A stretch of 64,000 nucleotides of DNA from Prevotella sp. tf2-5 (GCF_900115435.1 NZ_FOWK01000004.1:62001-126000); one strand, 5' to 3'; shown: positions 16,645 to 27,255, counted from the first letter of the stretch. Numbers and translations: made by a program. Notes: generated from the letters alone by a model not told the origin.

Positions 16645-17204
16645 TTTAACAGTTTAACAGTTAACAGTTGGTATTATACAAAATACTTAACCGATGGCAG
16701 GGTTAAAGCGTGACAGTGTGACAGATGACAGTTAGTGAAAGTCAACGTTCCTAGGAAAAGAGTCAACCAACTTAGGGGTACTCGTCAACGATTCCCAGGG
16801 TGCGGAGTCAACTTATTCCGTATGGATCATGGCAGTCACAAATCACAAATCACAGTTATTGAAACGGAAACGGAAACAGAAACAGTTAGGTCAAAATTGA
16901 TTTTTCAATGAAGTCAGATTTATTATTATGTATATATTATTATATATATATAATATATATATTATATATATATAATAAATTTAGTACCAGTATTTTTTCA
17001 CTTTAAGCTAACTGTTTCCGTTTCCGTTTCCACTCTGTTTCCTGTCCCGCTTGCTGAAAACTGAAAAAAATCCTCTTCGGTCAATCTCAAAACAAGTAAC
17101 TGTGATCTGTGATTTGTGATTGATTTTTTCTTTTCGCTAACTGTTAACTGTTAAACTGTTAAAAATTCAACCAAAACTTACTGTCACAACTGTCACTGTC
17201 ACGC
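16645..17204. repeat. Layered inverted-repeat module 2 with AT core
   Basis: From the centre outwards: an AT palindrome at 16918-16981; GGAAAC-iterated arms at 16861-16889 and 17008-17031 (23 of 24 paired); ACAAATC-iterated arms at 16834-16858 and 17097-17121 (23 of 25); a perfect 25-bp pair built of AACAGTT words at 16645-16669 and 17139-17163; and TGACAG-iterated arms at 16708-16735 and 17177-17204. The last two pairs cross instead of nesting. No coding frame is credible in the whole 16270-17483 gap. Confidence 0.8.
16675..16707 (+). repeat. 33-bp repeat, right copy
   Basis: Same orientation as 11547-11579, 30 of 33 identical. It lies inside module 2, directly before the TGACAG-iterated arm. 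Confidence 0.75.
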
Positions 17205-17247
17205 ATAAAAATGGGGTTATTGATTCCGATGCCTTCTATCCCCCACT

Positions 17248-17325
17248 CCAGTATCTGCCATCACTTGTGCTAAAGCCTAGTATGACTGATACTAAGAGCT
17301 GTTATACCCCTATAACAGATACTGG
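17248..17325. repeat. Nested hairpin
   Basis: Outer arms CCAGTATCTG (17248-17257) and CAGATACTGG (17316-17325) enclose TAGTAT..ATACTA and the perfect CTGTTATA-CCCC-TATAACAG stem (17299-17318). Degenerate GGGTTCAAGG words follow to about 17383. Confidence 0.7.
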
Positions 17326-17417
17326 AAGGGTTCAGGGTACAGGGTTCAAGATTCAAGGGTTCAAGGTTAAGGGTTAAGAGTGGAATAATTAGATATGTCA
17401 TGGGACGGGTAAGTGAC

Positions 17418-17455
17418 ATAAGAAAGCCCAGGCGAATATGCCCGGGCTTTCTTAT
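17418..17455 (-). terminator. Terminator of the adhesin operon
   Basis: ATAAGAAAGCCCaGGC and GCCcGGGCTTTCTTAT form a long stem with one mismatch and a 6-base loop, about 30 bases beyond the stop codon at 17484. The T-rich 3' arm suits rho-independent termination on either strand. Confidence 0.8.
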
Positions 17456-17483
17456 TAACCTTAAAGTCTTATTGTGTTGTTTG

Positions 17484-20400
17484 TTAATTAGACTTCTTTA
17501 CGTACTTAGAGCCGTTGACAATGTAGACACCAGGAGCCAGTTTCTTGAACTGCTCAGCATTGTTCTTGCCTTTGAACAAGAGGTAACCCTGTATGGTATA
17601 TACCTCATAGTCGCCGTTCTGGTCGGTGTCCAGTTTCTTGATGCCCGTTAAATCCTTATTGTCCGTAAGTATGATGGGCGAAGTGAATGATCCTGTCACA
17701 GCATCCGGTTCGAAGGTAATAGAACAATCCTCCTGTTGACCATCGTCTGTGTAGACGAATGCGTACAGCTGGCGATGTGTCCCGTTCACCAAAGCATCGA
17801 AAGTGAATGTCGCGTTGTCCTCTCCCGCTACTGTCATCACATAGAATCCACGGTCGGGAAGTGTTGTGAATGTTTCCTGACTGTTGTTCGTCGCAGTAAC
17901 TGCCACCTGGTCCATGTCAACATCCACAGCATCGGTTAGCACGAGCTTGGCGATGACAAGCATATTGTCGGCATAACCGTAGTTGTCGCCCGACGACTGC
18001 TCTCCGTCATCACCCACTCTCCTGGCTCTCAGGGTGTTCTGTAGGGTGATGTCGTCAAACAAGGGTTTCGACTCACTGCTGCCCGAATAGTACTTATATC
18101 CCGTTCCGGGCATGAAGTTGGTCATCAGACCTTCCCAACGATGATAGGTTTCCGTCCACTGCGCATAGGCATCGCGTGTCTGCAGTACGTCGTCACCAGT
18201 AGGAGTGAAGCCTGAGAAGGCAGAGGTGACCGACTGGTTCTTAAAGTACGGATTGCGGATCCAGGTCCATCCCTTCTTGACGGTCTGCATAGCCTCAGCA
18301 CCTGTGAGCAATGTGCCCGATATCGTGACGCTGACATCCTCCAGCGCCTTGATGGCATACATCGAATTCTCGTTCAGGTCTTCCAGGTCACGTCCCATGA
18401 AGCCGTAAGGCACACCGCTGTCGTCGAGGTTCGGATTCCATTCCGCACCATGTATCTGTGTCTTGACAGTACTTATCTTGCCATCGGCAAACCGCAGGGC
18501 GTCATTCAGGCTCTGACCTTTGCTGTTGACATAGAAGCTCACCCAGTTCCAGCCTTCCTTCAGATCCAGTGTCTGCTCCACCATCGAACCGGCAACGAGC
18601 ACCTCCGGATTGTCGTAACTGCCGAAAGGAGTGGCGTTGGCGGTGAATATCATCTTTCCGCCATTCTTGCGCTCCAGCGGTGAGTAGGTCACGTTGTGGT
18701 TTGCATCCCATGCCTTGAACGTGATGCTCTTGCCCAACTGGTCTTGTCCGCCATAGAGGGTCATGTTGACGAAGTTGCTGTTGCGGCGGCTGTTGTACTG
18801 CACATTGCTGACACCCACACAGACATCCTCTATGAAGGCTGCCACCACGTCGGACTCGTCCTCGCTGTAAGCATTGTTCACAACCAGACATGCCGTCATC
18901 GGAATACTGAATTCCTTGTCGCTCTTATCGACACTCCATCCTGGTGTGTTACCCAATACAGTCAGGTCGATGGCGCAGCGTTCCGTCATATTGTTGGCTA
19001 CATTTGTCAGACCGATGTTCTCCGACAGCTTACCTACCGGAACGTCGGCACTGACGGTGAACTCGATGGCGACAGCGCTGTTAGGATTGATGGTGCCGCT
19101 GGAAGGTGATGCTGACAGCCACGAAGGCATGTTCAGCGTCCAGTTCACATTGGCAGCACTCAGGTTGACGATATCTCTGGTGAAGGTCTTCTCCGTGCCT
19201 TCTTCCGTTGTAATATCAATCTTCTGGAGCTCACCCCATCGTAACGGATTCTTGCGCACGTATGCATTCCACGAGATACGTTTCGAACTGTTGCCGTTGA
19301 TGTCAGGCACATTCTTCAGCGAGATGTTGATCGTGGTGCCCTCCAGTTTGTTCAGCACTCCCTCGTCGATGGTAATCGTTATCTTGCGGTCAGAAGCCGT
19401 AAACGTATAGAACAGGTTACTGCGTGTCGGTGCAACCTTCAGCGGAGGCATCGTCGAAGCCTTCACCAGTCTGCCCTTCAGGTCATGGATGGTGACGTCA
19501 CTCTTCTCAATAGCGTTATGCGGTGAGAAGGATGTGACTACCTGGTTGCCCTCGTCGAGTGAGGATGATTCGAACGGATAGTAGCGCACCAGTCCCTTGA
19601 CAGAAGCGGTGTCTATCATATTGTAGCGCTCATCGGTCAGCACCTGGTTGCTGTACAGGCCGCTCCAAATGCGTACCTCGTCGACATCGCCCGTCAGACC
19701 GTCGCCAAAGTACAGGCTGTCGCAGGCAAGTCCGGGTATCGTCTTTTCCTGCAGGGCCATCTGGCTGGTGCCGTCTACATAGACCATGGCAGAGATGCCG
19801 CGCTGCACGTTCAGCAGCACGTGGTGCCACTCGTCGTCAAAGGCTCCTACCGACTCATAGGTCCGCTCTTCGTCGTTCATGACGGTTTTCAGAGCGATAT
19901 GGCCATTGGCTTTCGCACTCATGGTGATACCGTTGTTGCTGGTATTCAGAATCTGCTGGTCGGTCTTTTCCGTAAGCTGGGTATCTCTCTTGTACCAGAA
20001 CTCCAGTGCATAGCTGTCCGCATCGTCCATGTTGATGTCGTTCATCGGGATGGCAAGATGCTTGTCAGCGGTGAGGTGGGCACTGTAGTTGACGTTATCG
20101 ATGAACCAGCCGTTGGCGGGCACTTCGATATGGTTACCACCCACGACATCCTCTGCCGTCTCGCCGTGGCCCTCTTCCATCTTCCAGTAGTGCCACAGAC
20201 CACTCTCCAGTCCGCTCTTACGCTTCATACCCTGCTGCACCTGACCTTCGCCACGTACATAGTTCCACAGTGCCAGGTCGGCAAACTCGGTAGTAGATAA
20301 ACTGCCAACCGTCATCTTTCCATTGCTCAGGATGTCGGGCACTGCCGTTTCGTTGAACACCTTCTTCGTCTGGTCTCCATAATAGGCCGTCAGCGAGAGT

Positions 20401-23400
20401 GTGTTCTTACTGGTTTCCACCTGTGGGTCCTTTGCCTTGTAAGACAGCTGCCAGAACACCCATTCGTCATCCTTGAATGTCAGCGACTCACTGGCTGCTA
20501 TTTCAAACGGTTCGACGGCTTTGCCCTGCTCATCGACGGCACCGCCATTGGCAATGACCATATAGGGTTGCTTCCCATTGACGCCCAACGCCGTCAGCGT
20601 TTCGTTGGTGCCAAACGTCAACAGATAGCCGTTAGCGTTCTTTGCCCAGAATTCCGCCGTGAACGACTGGTTACGCAGGTCTATCTTGTTCTTTGTCATG
20701 GACTGGTTTTCAGCGATGTTCTGCCCTATCAGACCAACCTGATAGACATTCTTGCTGTTTTCAATCAGCGTACCCTTGACCTCGATGTTGTTGTCCTGGG
20801 TCACCTTATCGCCAATAATATCCTCGTTGAACTCAGCGCTGATGATGCTGGCCCTATCCAGCACGCCGTCAGAAGGCATGGGCAGGACTATCAACGTCGG
20901 CCGGTGCGTATCCTTGATGACTTCTATCTCTTCCGATGTCTTCGTCACCTCTTCTTCATTGCCGTGGCTCGTGGCAGACAGCACGCGGAAGGTGTAGTTG
21001 CCGTCCACATACTGCTTCATGTCGAAAGGCACCTTGAGGATGCCACCACCAGCTTGTACGGCATCTACCAGACTCTCCTGTCCGGGCAGGGGCTCACCGG
21101 TTACCCACTCCTTCAATATCGCCCAGTCGTTCTTGTTGTAGCGGTACTGCAGGCGCAATGCCTTCAGTCCGGTATGATTGATGTCGAAGTCGCTCACCTG
21201 GAAGTTCACCGTCGTACCCGTCGCCGTGTTCACCACCTGGTGATCAATATGGAGGGACACATCTGTTGACACAGGCACGAAGTGGGCACTGATGGGCACT
21301 ACCGACTCGATGACCGGCCAGTGGCTGGTGGCATCGTCCTGAGTCGTGGAGCGCAGATACAGCTTGATGTCGTTATAGTCTAAAGTGCCACCGTCGCCTT
21401 GCTTCAGTTCGATGGTCTTCTCTATCGTCTTATTATAAGGTAGGTATAGTTTCAAGCCTTCCAGCAGCGGCATTCCGTCCACCGTCAGCACGGCACCCTT
21501 CGGGTTCGTATCAGGCTTGAAGCCCAGTCTGAAGTAGTGATCCGACTGTGCATAGGACTGATTGCTGAGCTTCACCTTGAAGAAGGCGGAACCACCATTA
21601 GGCACATTACTCTGTACAGGCTCGTTGATAATCAGCTGCGGCACCTCCATCTGGATGGTCTTCGCCATGATTTCCTCGCCTTTGCTAAAGTAGAGCGTAG
21701 AGTCTCCGTCCTCGTAAGGTCCATAGGTGTGTCCGGCTCGTGTGCGGAAGATGGGACCCCAGCCATAGTATGTCGTGGCAAACTGCTTCTTCTGGTCCTC
21801 CGATTTCTTGGAATACACATCTACCGAATGGTCACAATAGGGATTATCGCCCAGTGTAAAGCTGAAGGTCTGCGTTGCCTGGTTCGAGGTGGTTTCATTC
21901 TCCGCTTGCTTGTGAATGGTGTTGTTAGCCGTCTCAAAGATAACGCCTGCACCGTTCCATATTGTGCCACTGTTCCATTCTACAATGACATGCTCCTCGC
22001 AGTCCCATTTAGTGACACTTGTGCTGTCTGTTGACGAGGTATAGGAGCGTGTGACGGAAGCACCGCCGTCAAACGAGATATTCTCAGAAGCCACATCCGA
22101 CGAGTTGCGGTCCTCGTACATCATGACCTTCTCCTGCTCATTGCGCTTGATGATGTTTTCCCACGCCTTAATCTGTTCGAACATGAACTGGATGGTGTCC
22201 TGACTGTTCTTGCCCTCAGGAGCCACAAAGGCATAGCTCGGTCCCTCCTTATTATCATTGACACCGGCAGCACTGCCAAAGACAGGGTCGAAATTGCTGC
22301 GTCCGTAGTTCGGGTGGTCCTCAGGCAGGTTGCTGTAGTAGTGTACTGTAGTGATTTCCGACCGCGACTTGCGAGGCTGTCCGTAGGTGTCCTTCAGCAG
22401 TTTCTTAATCTGCGCCTTATAGTTGGGGATGATATTTCTGAGGATTTCCAACTGTGAGTAGATGAAGATGGTTTTCACCGAGTCTTGGACACCCGTGACG
22501 TTACGGACATCGATTTTCGACGCGCTCCTCGGGATATACACCTGACGGGCATCGCCAAAGATGCGGTTGCGGCTCTTGCCGACATAGAGGTCGCCCCAGC
22601 TGCCCACATATTCAGTACCACTCGAGGTAGAGATGTCCTGTGTCGTGGTAAATGTCTCGGTATTGATGTCTTCCCAGTATTTTCCACCAGTGACATCAAG
22701 ACCACCATGAAATGTGTGTTTGTAATTCGCAACTTCTATAGCACCTGTGGCTAAATTCACCTGCTGATGACCCTTACCCCACGCTTTTGCTACGACGTCT
22801 TTCGTATGTGCACCGTGACCATCCAGTCTGGAATTCTTGACTGTCAGGGTAGAGCCCTTCTTCCATGTAGCACTTGATTTCGCTCCTGGCGGGTCGCGCA
22901 GCACCATCATCACTTGGTCTGCGGCAAGGGTCACAAAGTTATTGCCCATGTTGATGGCACCCACGTTGACACCCTTCATGCCTGGTCCCGTGTTGGTACC
23001 GTCGGCACGCCACTGGATGCCCGAATTGTCGTCAGGAACCCAGTCATACTGCTTACCGCTGACGAAGAGTTTCATCGTAATGCTCAGTGCGTGGTTCGTC
23101 TTGGCGTTGGTATTGGGCAAACCGGCGACCCATTGGTAGGTGGCCTGGCCCAAGCTGTCCAACTGCACACCATTGATTTCCTCACCAACGGGTGTACCTT
23201 CCTCAAACTTGGTGCCGTCAGGAAGAGTCTGTGGCACCATCACCATTGAGGTGGAAGATGACAGCGCATTGCTGATCTGCACAAAGCATCCAGACAGTGG
23301 TTGATTGTCCTCTTCTGCTTTCGGGTTGTCAGCATTCATATAGCTTTCGTAAGCCTCGATTTCGAAGTCGTAGTCATTTTCCGTCACAAACACAGGATAG

Positions 23401-26400
23401 CCCAGCTTATAGCTGATAGTATTGCCGTTTTTGGTGTAGAGTCCATCGACTTCATATACGCCGTCCTCGTCACGACCCTTGTACTTCTTTTCACCAAAAG
23501 GCTCTCCATCGTTCACCTTGAACACGGGCGTCGTATGGTAGTCGGCAATATACTTCTTCTGATATTCATAAACATTCTCTGCCTTCTTCGTAACGGTTAC
23601 CTTGCCAGTAGCAGGATCCGTCGTCTTGGTTTCGCTAAACAGCGTGTCGGCAGAAGCCAGATGGAACTTACTCAGGTCGATGGTGCGACTTTCGCCTACC
23701 ACGATGTCGCTGTTTGCCACCAGTTTCTGGGCACTCATCTGATAGTTGATAGGAGGCAACATAGCTGAGAATTCACCCGTTTCGGCATCGGTCTCAATGT
23801 AGATCTTCTTACACTCCTCCACCGAACCGAATCCGCGATACGAATGACTCTCAATGTTGTTGTTGCTGTTGCAGGCAACGTCCACCCGTTCGTCGTTGAA
23901 GTCGTAGGTGAAGGTGGTGCCGTCGATGGTCTTCTTCGCATTCACATAGTAACGGTCGTCGGTGGGAGTCAGCGTCATCGTCACACGTCCGATGTTGTTC
24001 ATTGATTGTTCGAAGCCCAGCGGCTTATTCTGATCCTTGTAACCGCCCACGATACGCCCTGCAAAGTTCACCAGCGTAGCGTCCTCGAAGTCCAGGTTGT
24101 AGGTCTCTGCCTTGAAGGTGTGCTTGCCATTGGCGGGGTAGCGACCCTTATCGACAAAGACGTGGTTGTTGCGCTTTATGGTGATGTAGTGATCACCAAT
24201 GGGCACGCTGATGGTGAATTTACCTTCCGCATCGGTCATGATAGGAGTGCCTTCTGCTGTGCACGGCGTACCATCGACTTCGAAGGTGCAGCTATCCACT
24301 GGAATGGTGGTGCCGGCATAGCGCACGGTGCCATGCACGGGGAAGTAGCTGACGTCGGTGAAGTTCACACCGCTATATACCAATGAATGGTTGCTGATGT
24401 AGCGCGTCTGCTTCGAGCTGTTGAACTCGTGGACGCCTTTCGACGGTGTGATGGTGTAGTTGATGCCATTGCCGGAATAGGGAATGCCCGTGATGACATA
24501 CGAGCCATTCTCGTCGGTCAGTCCGTAAGTCGAAACCTGGTCAGTCTGGTTAGGTGAATCCTCGGTGTATGCCACGCCGCTCACAACCTTTCCATGAGAT
24601 TTGTTGGGTACGCTGTTGGTTCTCGAACGGTCATAGACATATCCCGTCTGATAGCCTTCGTTCATAGACCAGTAGAGGGAAAGACCCTGCTCGTCGCCCG
24701 ACAGCATGCGGTCGTAACTGCGAAGGATTTCGTTGTCGCTCAGTGCACGGCTATAGACGCGGAACTCATCAATCAGCAGTGTAGAGTCTGGCGTCATATA
24801 ATTATAAGGGTCTTTGATCCCTAAGCTCTCATCTACCTTTTGCATGCCTACCACCATTACCTTTGGCTTGCTTTTGGCAACAGGTCCGCTGACGACCGTG
24901 TTCTCATAAAGTTTTCCTTCTTCGTCTATAAAGCCTAAGGTATAGTCTCCATAAAAATCGCCTTCAGTGCCTCTTCTTTTACACTTTAGGAATACATAGT
25001 TCCAGCTGTTGGCTTTTGGATGTTTCTTAAGTTTGGTAATGGTAAAGGTATCGTGCAAAAGATAGGTCAGGCCGTTATTGTCTTTAAAGAGTTTCACATC
25101 CCATCCATTTTCAGCGACAATGTTGAAAAGATGGCATCTTTCACTATTTGTCTTTACCCACATTCCAATAGTATAGTCACCCTCAAGCGCATTCTCCCTG
25201 AGACCGTTCTCATCATCAAAGGGAACCTGTATGCCATAGCTCTGATCCGTGAATTGTGTGGCATAGAAGAACGGATGAGCATCCTCTGTGCTAGAGTTGG
25301 GCGTCAGCGTCACACGCACGCTATCCACAGCGTCGCCCGAACCATAGAGCACCTGTCCGCTGATGGTACCATAGTTCTGTGCAAAGCCGATAGCCAACTT
25401 GTAGTTGTTGCAGGTCAGCTGTCCTTCGCAATCGGTAAAGGCCTCCACGCGATATTCATAATATATGCCTGGTTCACAGCCCTGGTCATAGTAAGAATAA
25501 GTGGAACCGGTGCCCTGGACTGTATAGATGGTATAGAACTCCGTTTCGCGCACCTCGCGCCGCGACACACGGAACGTGGTGGGAGTAGAGCTCACCTGAT
25601 GGGCTTTCCACGTGAGGTTACACCCATTCTTATCGATGCCCTTGCTGGTCACCAGGGAGGTGACGGTGGTTCCGCTACTGATTCTGGTGGGCGAGACGGT
25701 GGACGTGCTCATGAAAGGAGAAACATTGTCGCCACGGTCGAACACGATGCGGTACTTGTAGCCGATGCACGAGGCTTCGATACCCTCTGAGTGGACATAC
25801 GTTTCCGTTAAGCTGCCGTCAACCTTGGATTCCTGCTCCAGATCCGAAATCTTCAGTTTGGCAAGTTCCACCCACTCAGAGCTGTTGGTCTTCTGATACT
25901 GTATGGTAAACGTGGGGAAGGTGCCGTTGAAGGTCCTCTTGGGGACATAGTGGTGATTCCACGTCACCTTGATTCTGTCTTCTAACGGCTCTGCCTCCGG
26001 ATTGCCAATCAGTGGCGAAATAGTTGCTATCTGAGTTTCCGCGGTCTTACTGAACTCCGCCATCGGGGCTTGTTTCTCGGGGTCCACAGTGCCTCCATGG
26101 CCACGGCTCTCCAACCAATAGTTGGGGTAGAAACACACGTTGTATTCGTAGGGCGTATTGAACTCAAGCTGTTGGGCATCCTTATCCTCATATTTGAACA
26201 CGTCATCCGCATCTTTGATGGATACCGATTTCAGCAGGGTCCACGAACTGTCACCCTCGCCCTTCCTGCGGCGATAGACATACCATTTTCCTGCGTAGGC
26301 GGCATCATTAGAGTCATAGATCTTGGGATCAGCCATCTTCCAGGTCAGCGTAACGCTCTTGGCATACTGGTCTGGCGCACAGTTCAGGTCAGCGGGCTGC

Positions 26401-27227
26401 GCATAAATCTTGGACGTGAACATTTTGGAAGGAAAAGTCTGCGTACAATATTCGTGCAAGGACATGTGCTCTGTCAGAGAGACCTTGTAGGGATGGGAAA
26501 TAGCATACAATCCCACGTTCTTATTCACCTTGACTGCATACTTGCCTGACGGTTGCTTGGGCGATTTGCCGTTGAACGTGTTTTTTGCAGCATCCTGAGG
26601 TTGTCCAGACACATCAAAATAGCGTTCTTTGGTAGAGGTCCCGAAATGGGCATCGATGACCATGGTCTCGGGTGACACGAAATACACCCTACTCTCTTTT
26701 TGAATAAGCTGCATCTCGTTCAACTTCTTTTTTTCGTCAGCCGTAGCGTAAAAGTCCAAATACTTTGTATACCAACTCTCACTAGCGTTATTACTTTTCC
26801 AAGAGCATTCAAACTTGACGGAAAAGTCTTCCAACGGATCCTCACGCTTATACACCCACACGGTGGCAGTCTGGTTGTCAAAGCCTTCAATCTTCGTGAG
26901 CACAACCACATAATGTTCATCCTCGAAAATAATGTCATTCATTCCGTATGAGCCGGTGAAGTCATCGTCCCGACGATTATTGAAACCTGCATATTCAAAA
27001 GACGACGCACCGAGAATATCATAGCCTGACCTCTGACCTAAATAGAATTTGTGTTCTGTCAGATAGTTGTCAATACCATACAGCGCATCAAGCCTCAAGG
27101 AGAATTGCTGATACGGTTCATTGGTGGTCCTTCTATGTTCTAACACCAAATCAGGGTAGTCCATAGCCATCGTCACGACCGATGTCATGACGAAAACGAC
27201 AGTTAGAAAAATTTTAAAGTGTTTCAT
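17484..27227 (-). CDS. Giant secreted LamG/FN3 surface protein, 3247 residues
   Basis: The signal peptide is MKHFKIFLTVVFVMTSVVTMA. Domains by eye: N-terminal beta region (~25-270); three FN3-like units (~279-600); carboxypeptidase-regulatory-like fold (GTISGQVLYGSGDAVDS, ~622) with a LamG inserted (~680-830); more regulatory-like folds (~900 and ~969); a long mid region (~1000-2100) with a helical stretch near 1660; an Ig-like unit with SAEFNED (~2112); two LamG domains (~2185-2330 and ~2400-2530); a BACON-like unit (NWTLNMPSWLSASPSSG, ~2699); paired GWNWVSF and GWTWIRNP repeats (~2892, ~2989); and a C-terminus (~3196-3247, LAPGVYIVNGSKYVKK) like a type A type IX secretion sorting domain. 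It most likely acts in surface attachment or glycan binding. It follows the fimbrillin-like gene by 28 bases. Confidence 0.85.
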   Translation of the reverse strand: MKHFKIFLTVVFVMTSVVTMAMDYPDLVLEHRRTTNEPYQQFSLRLDALYGIDNYLTEHKFYLGQRSGYDILGASSFEYAGFNNRRDDDFTGSYGMNDIIFEDEHYVVVLTKIEGFDNQTATVWVYKREDPLEDFSVKFECSWKSNNASESWYTKYLDFYATADEKKKLNEMQLIQKESRVYFVSPETMVIDAHFGTSTKERYFDVSGQPQDAAKNTFNGKSPKQPSGKYAVKVNKNVGLYAISHPYKVSLTEHMSLHEYCTQTFPSKMFTSKIYAQPADLNCAPDQYAKSVTLTWKMADPKIYDSNDAAYAGKWYVYRRRKGEGDSSWTLLKSVSIKDADDVFKYEDKDAQQLEFNTPYEYNVCFYPNYWLESRGHGGTVDPEKQAPMAEFSKTAETQIATISPLIGNPEAEPLEDRIKVTWNHHYVPKRTFNGTFPTFTIQYQKTNSSEWVELAKLKISDLEQESKVDGSLTETYVHSEGIEASCIGYKYRIVFDRGDNVSPFMSTSTVSPTRISSGTTVTSLVTSKGIDKNGCNLTWKAHQVSSTPTTFRVSRREVRETEFYTIYTVQGTGSTYSYYDQGCEPGIYYEYRVEAFTDCEGQLTCNNYKLAIGFAQNYGTISGQVLYGSGDAVDSVRVTLTPNSSTEDAHPFFYATQFTDQSYGIQVPFDDENGLRENALEGDYTIGMWVKTNSERCHLFNIVAENGWDVKLFKDNNGLTYLLHDTFTITKLKKHPKANSWNYVFLKCKRRGTEGDFYGDYTLGFIDEEGKLYENTVVSGPVAKSKPKVMVVGMQKVDESLGIKDPYNYMTPDSTLLIDEFRVYSRALSDNEILRSYDRMLSGDEQGLSLYWSMNEGYQTGYVYDRSRTNSVPNKSHGKVVSGVAYTEDSPNQTDQVSTYGLTDENGSYVITGIPYSGNGINYTITPSKGVHEFNSSKQTRYISNHSLVYSGVNFTDVSYFPVHGTVRYAGTTIPVDSCTFEVDGTPCTAEGTPIMTDAEGKFTISVPIGDHYITIKRNNHVFVDKGRYPANGKHTFKAETYNLDFEDATLVNFAGRIVGGYKDQNKPLGFEQSMNNIGRVTMTLTPTDDRYYVNAKKTIDGTTFTYDFNDERVDVACNSNNNIESHSYRGFGSVEECKKIYIETDAETGEFSAMLPPINYQMSAQKLVANSDIVVGESRTIDLSKFHLASADTLFSETKTTDPATGKVTVTKKAENVYEYQKKYIADYHTTPVFKVNDGEPFGEKKYKGRDEDGVYEVDGLYTKNGNTISYKLGYPVFVTENDYDFEIEAYESYMNADNPKAEEDNQPLSGCFVQISNALSSSTSMVMVPQTLPDGTKFEEGTPVGEEINGVQLDSLGQATYQWVAGLPNTNAKTNHALSITMKLFVSGKQYDWVPDDNSGIQWRADGTNTGPGMKGVNVGAINMGNNFVTLAADQVMMVLRDPPGAKSSATWKKGSTLTVKNSRLDGHGAHTKDVVAKAWGKGHQQVNLATGAIEVANYKHTFHGGLDVTGGKYWEDINTETFTTTQDISTSSGTEYVGSWGDLYVGKSRNRIFGDARQVYIPRSASKIDVRNVTGVQDSVKTIFIYSQLEILRNIIPNYKAQIKKLLKDTYGQPRKSRSEITTVHYYSNLPEDHPNYGRSNFDPVFGSAAGVNDNKEGPSYAFVAPEGKNSQDTIQFMFEQIKAWENIIKRNEQEKVMMYEDRNSSDVASENISFDGGASVTRSYTSSTDSTSVTKWDCEEHVIVEWNSGTIWNGAGVIFETANNTIHKQAENETTSNQATQTFSFTLGDNPYCDHSVDVYSKKSEDQKKQFATTYYGWGPIFRTRAGHTYGPYEDGDSTLYFSKGEEIMAKTIQMEVPQLIINEPVQSNVPNGGSAFFKVKLSNQSYAQSDHYFRLGFKPDTNPKGAVLTVDGMPLLEGLKLYLPYNKTIEKTIELKQGDGGTLDYNDIKLYLRSTTQDDATSHWPVIESVVPISAHFVPVSTDVSLHIDHQVVNTATGTTVNFQVSDFDINHTGLKALRLQYRYNKNDWAILKEWVTGEPLPGQESLVDAVQAGGGILKVPFDMKQYVDGNYTFRVLSATSHGNEEEVTKTSEEIEVIKDTHRPTLIVLPMPSDGVLDRASIISAEFNEDIIGDKVTQDNNIEVKGTLIENSKNVYQVGLIGQNIAENQSMTKNKIDLRNQSFTAEFWAKNANGYLLTFGTNETLTALGVNGKQPYMVIANGGAVDEQGKAVEPFEIAASESLTFKDDEWVFWQLSYKAKDPQVETSKNTLSLTAYYGDQTKKVFNETAVPDILSNGKMTVGSLSTTEFADLALWNYVRGEGQVQQGMKRKSGLESGLWHYWKMEEGHGETAEDVVGGNHIEVPANGWFIDNVNYSAHLTADKHLAIPMNDINMDDADSYALEFWYKRDTQLTEKTDQQILNTSNNGITMSAKANGHIALKTVMNDEERTYESVGAFDDEWHHVLLNVQRGISAMVYVDGTSQMALQEKTIPGLACDSLYFGDGLTGDVDEVRIWSGLYSNQVLTDERYNMIDTASVKGLVRYYPFESSSLDEGNQVVTSFSPHNAIEKSDVTIHDLKGRLVKASTMPPLKVAPTRSNLFYTFTASDRKITITIDEGVLNKLEGTTINISLKNVPDINGNSSKRISWNAYVRKNPLRWGELQKIDITTEEGTEKTFTRDIVNLSAANVNWTLNMPSWLSASPSSGTINPNSAVAIEFTVSADVPVGKLSENIGLTNVANNMTERCAIDLTVLGNTPGWSVDKSDKEFSIPMTACLVVNNAYSEDESDVVAAFIEDVCVGVSNVQYNSRRNSNFVNMTLYGGQDQLGKSITFKAWDANHNVTYSPLERKNGGKMIFTANATPFGSYDNPEVLVAGSMVEQTLDLKEGWNWVSFYVNSKGQSLNDALRFADGKISTVKTQIHGAEWNPNLDDSGVPYGFMGRDLEDLNENSMYAIKALEDVSVTISGTLLTGAEAMQTVKKGWTWIRNPYFKNQSVTSAFSGFTPTGDDVLQTRDAYAQWTETYHRWEGLMTNFMPGTGYKYYSGSSESKPLFDDITLQNTLRARRVGDDGEQSSGDNYGYADNMLVIAKLVLTDAVDVDMDQVAVTATNNSQETFTTLPDRGFYVMTVAGEDNATFTFDALVNGTHRQLYAFVYTDDGQQEDCSITFEPDAVTGSFTSPIILTDNKDLTGIKKLDTDQNGDYEVYTIQGYLLFKGKNNAEQFKKLAPGVYIVNGSKYVKKSN

Positions 27228-27255
27228 ATTGTCAATTAATAGTTATCAATGAATG

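Noticed and set aside
16269..17483. Insertion sequence or integron remnant
   Set aside because: No transposase or integrase fragment, target duplication or attC-like site was found; the arms are iterated short words instead.
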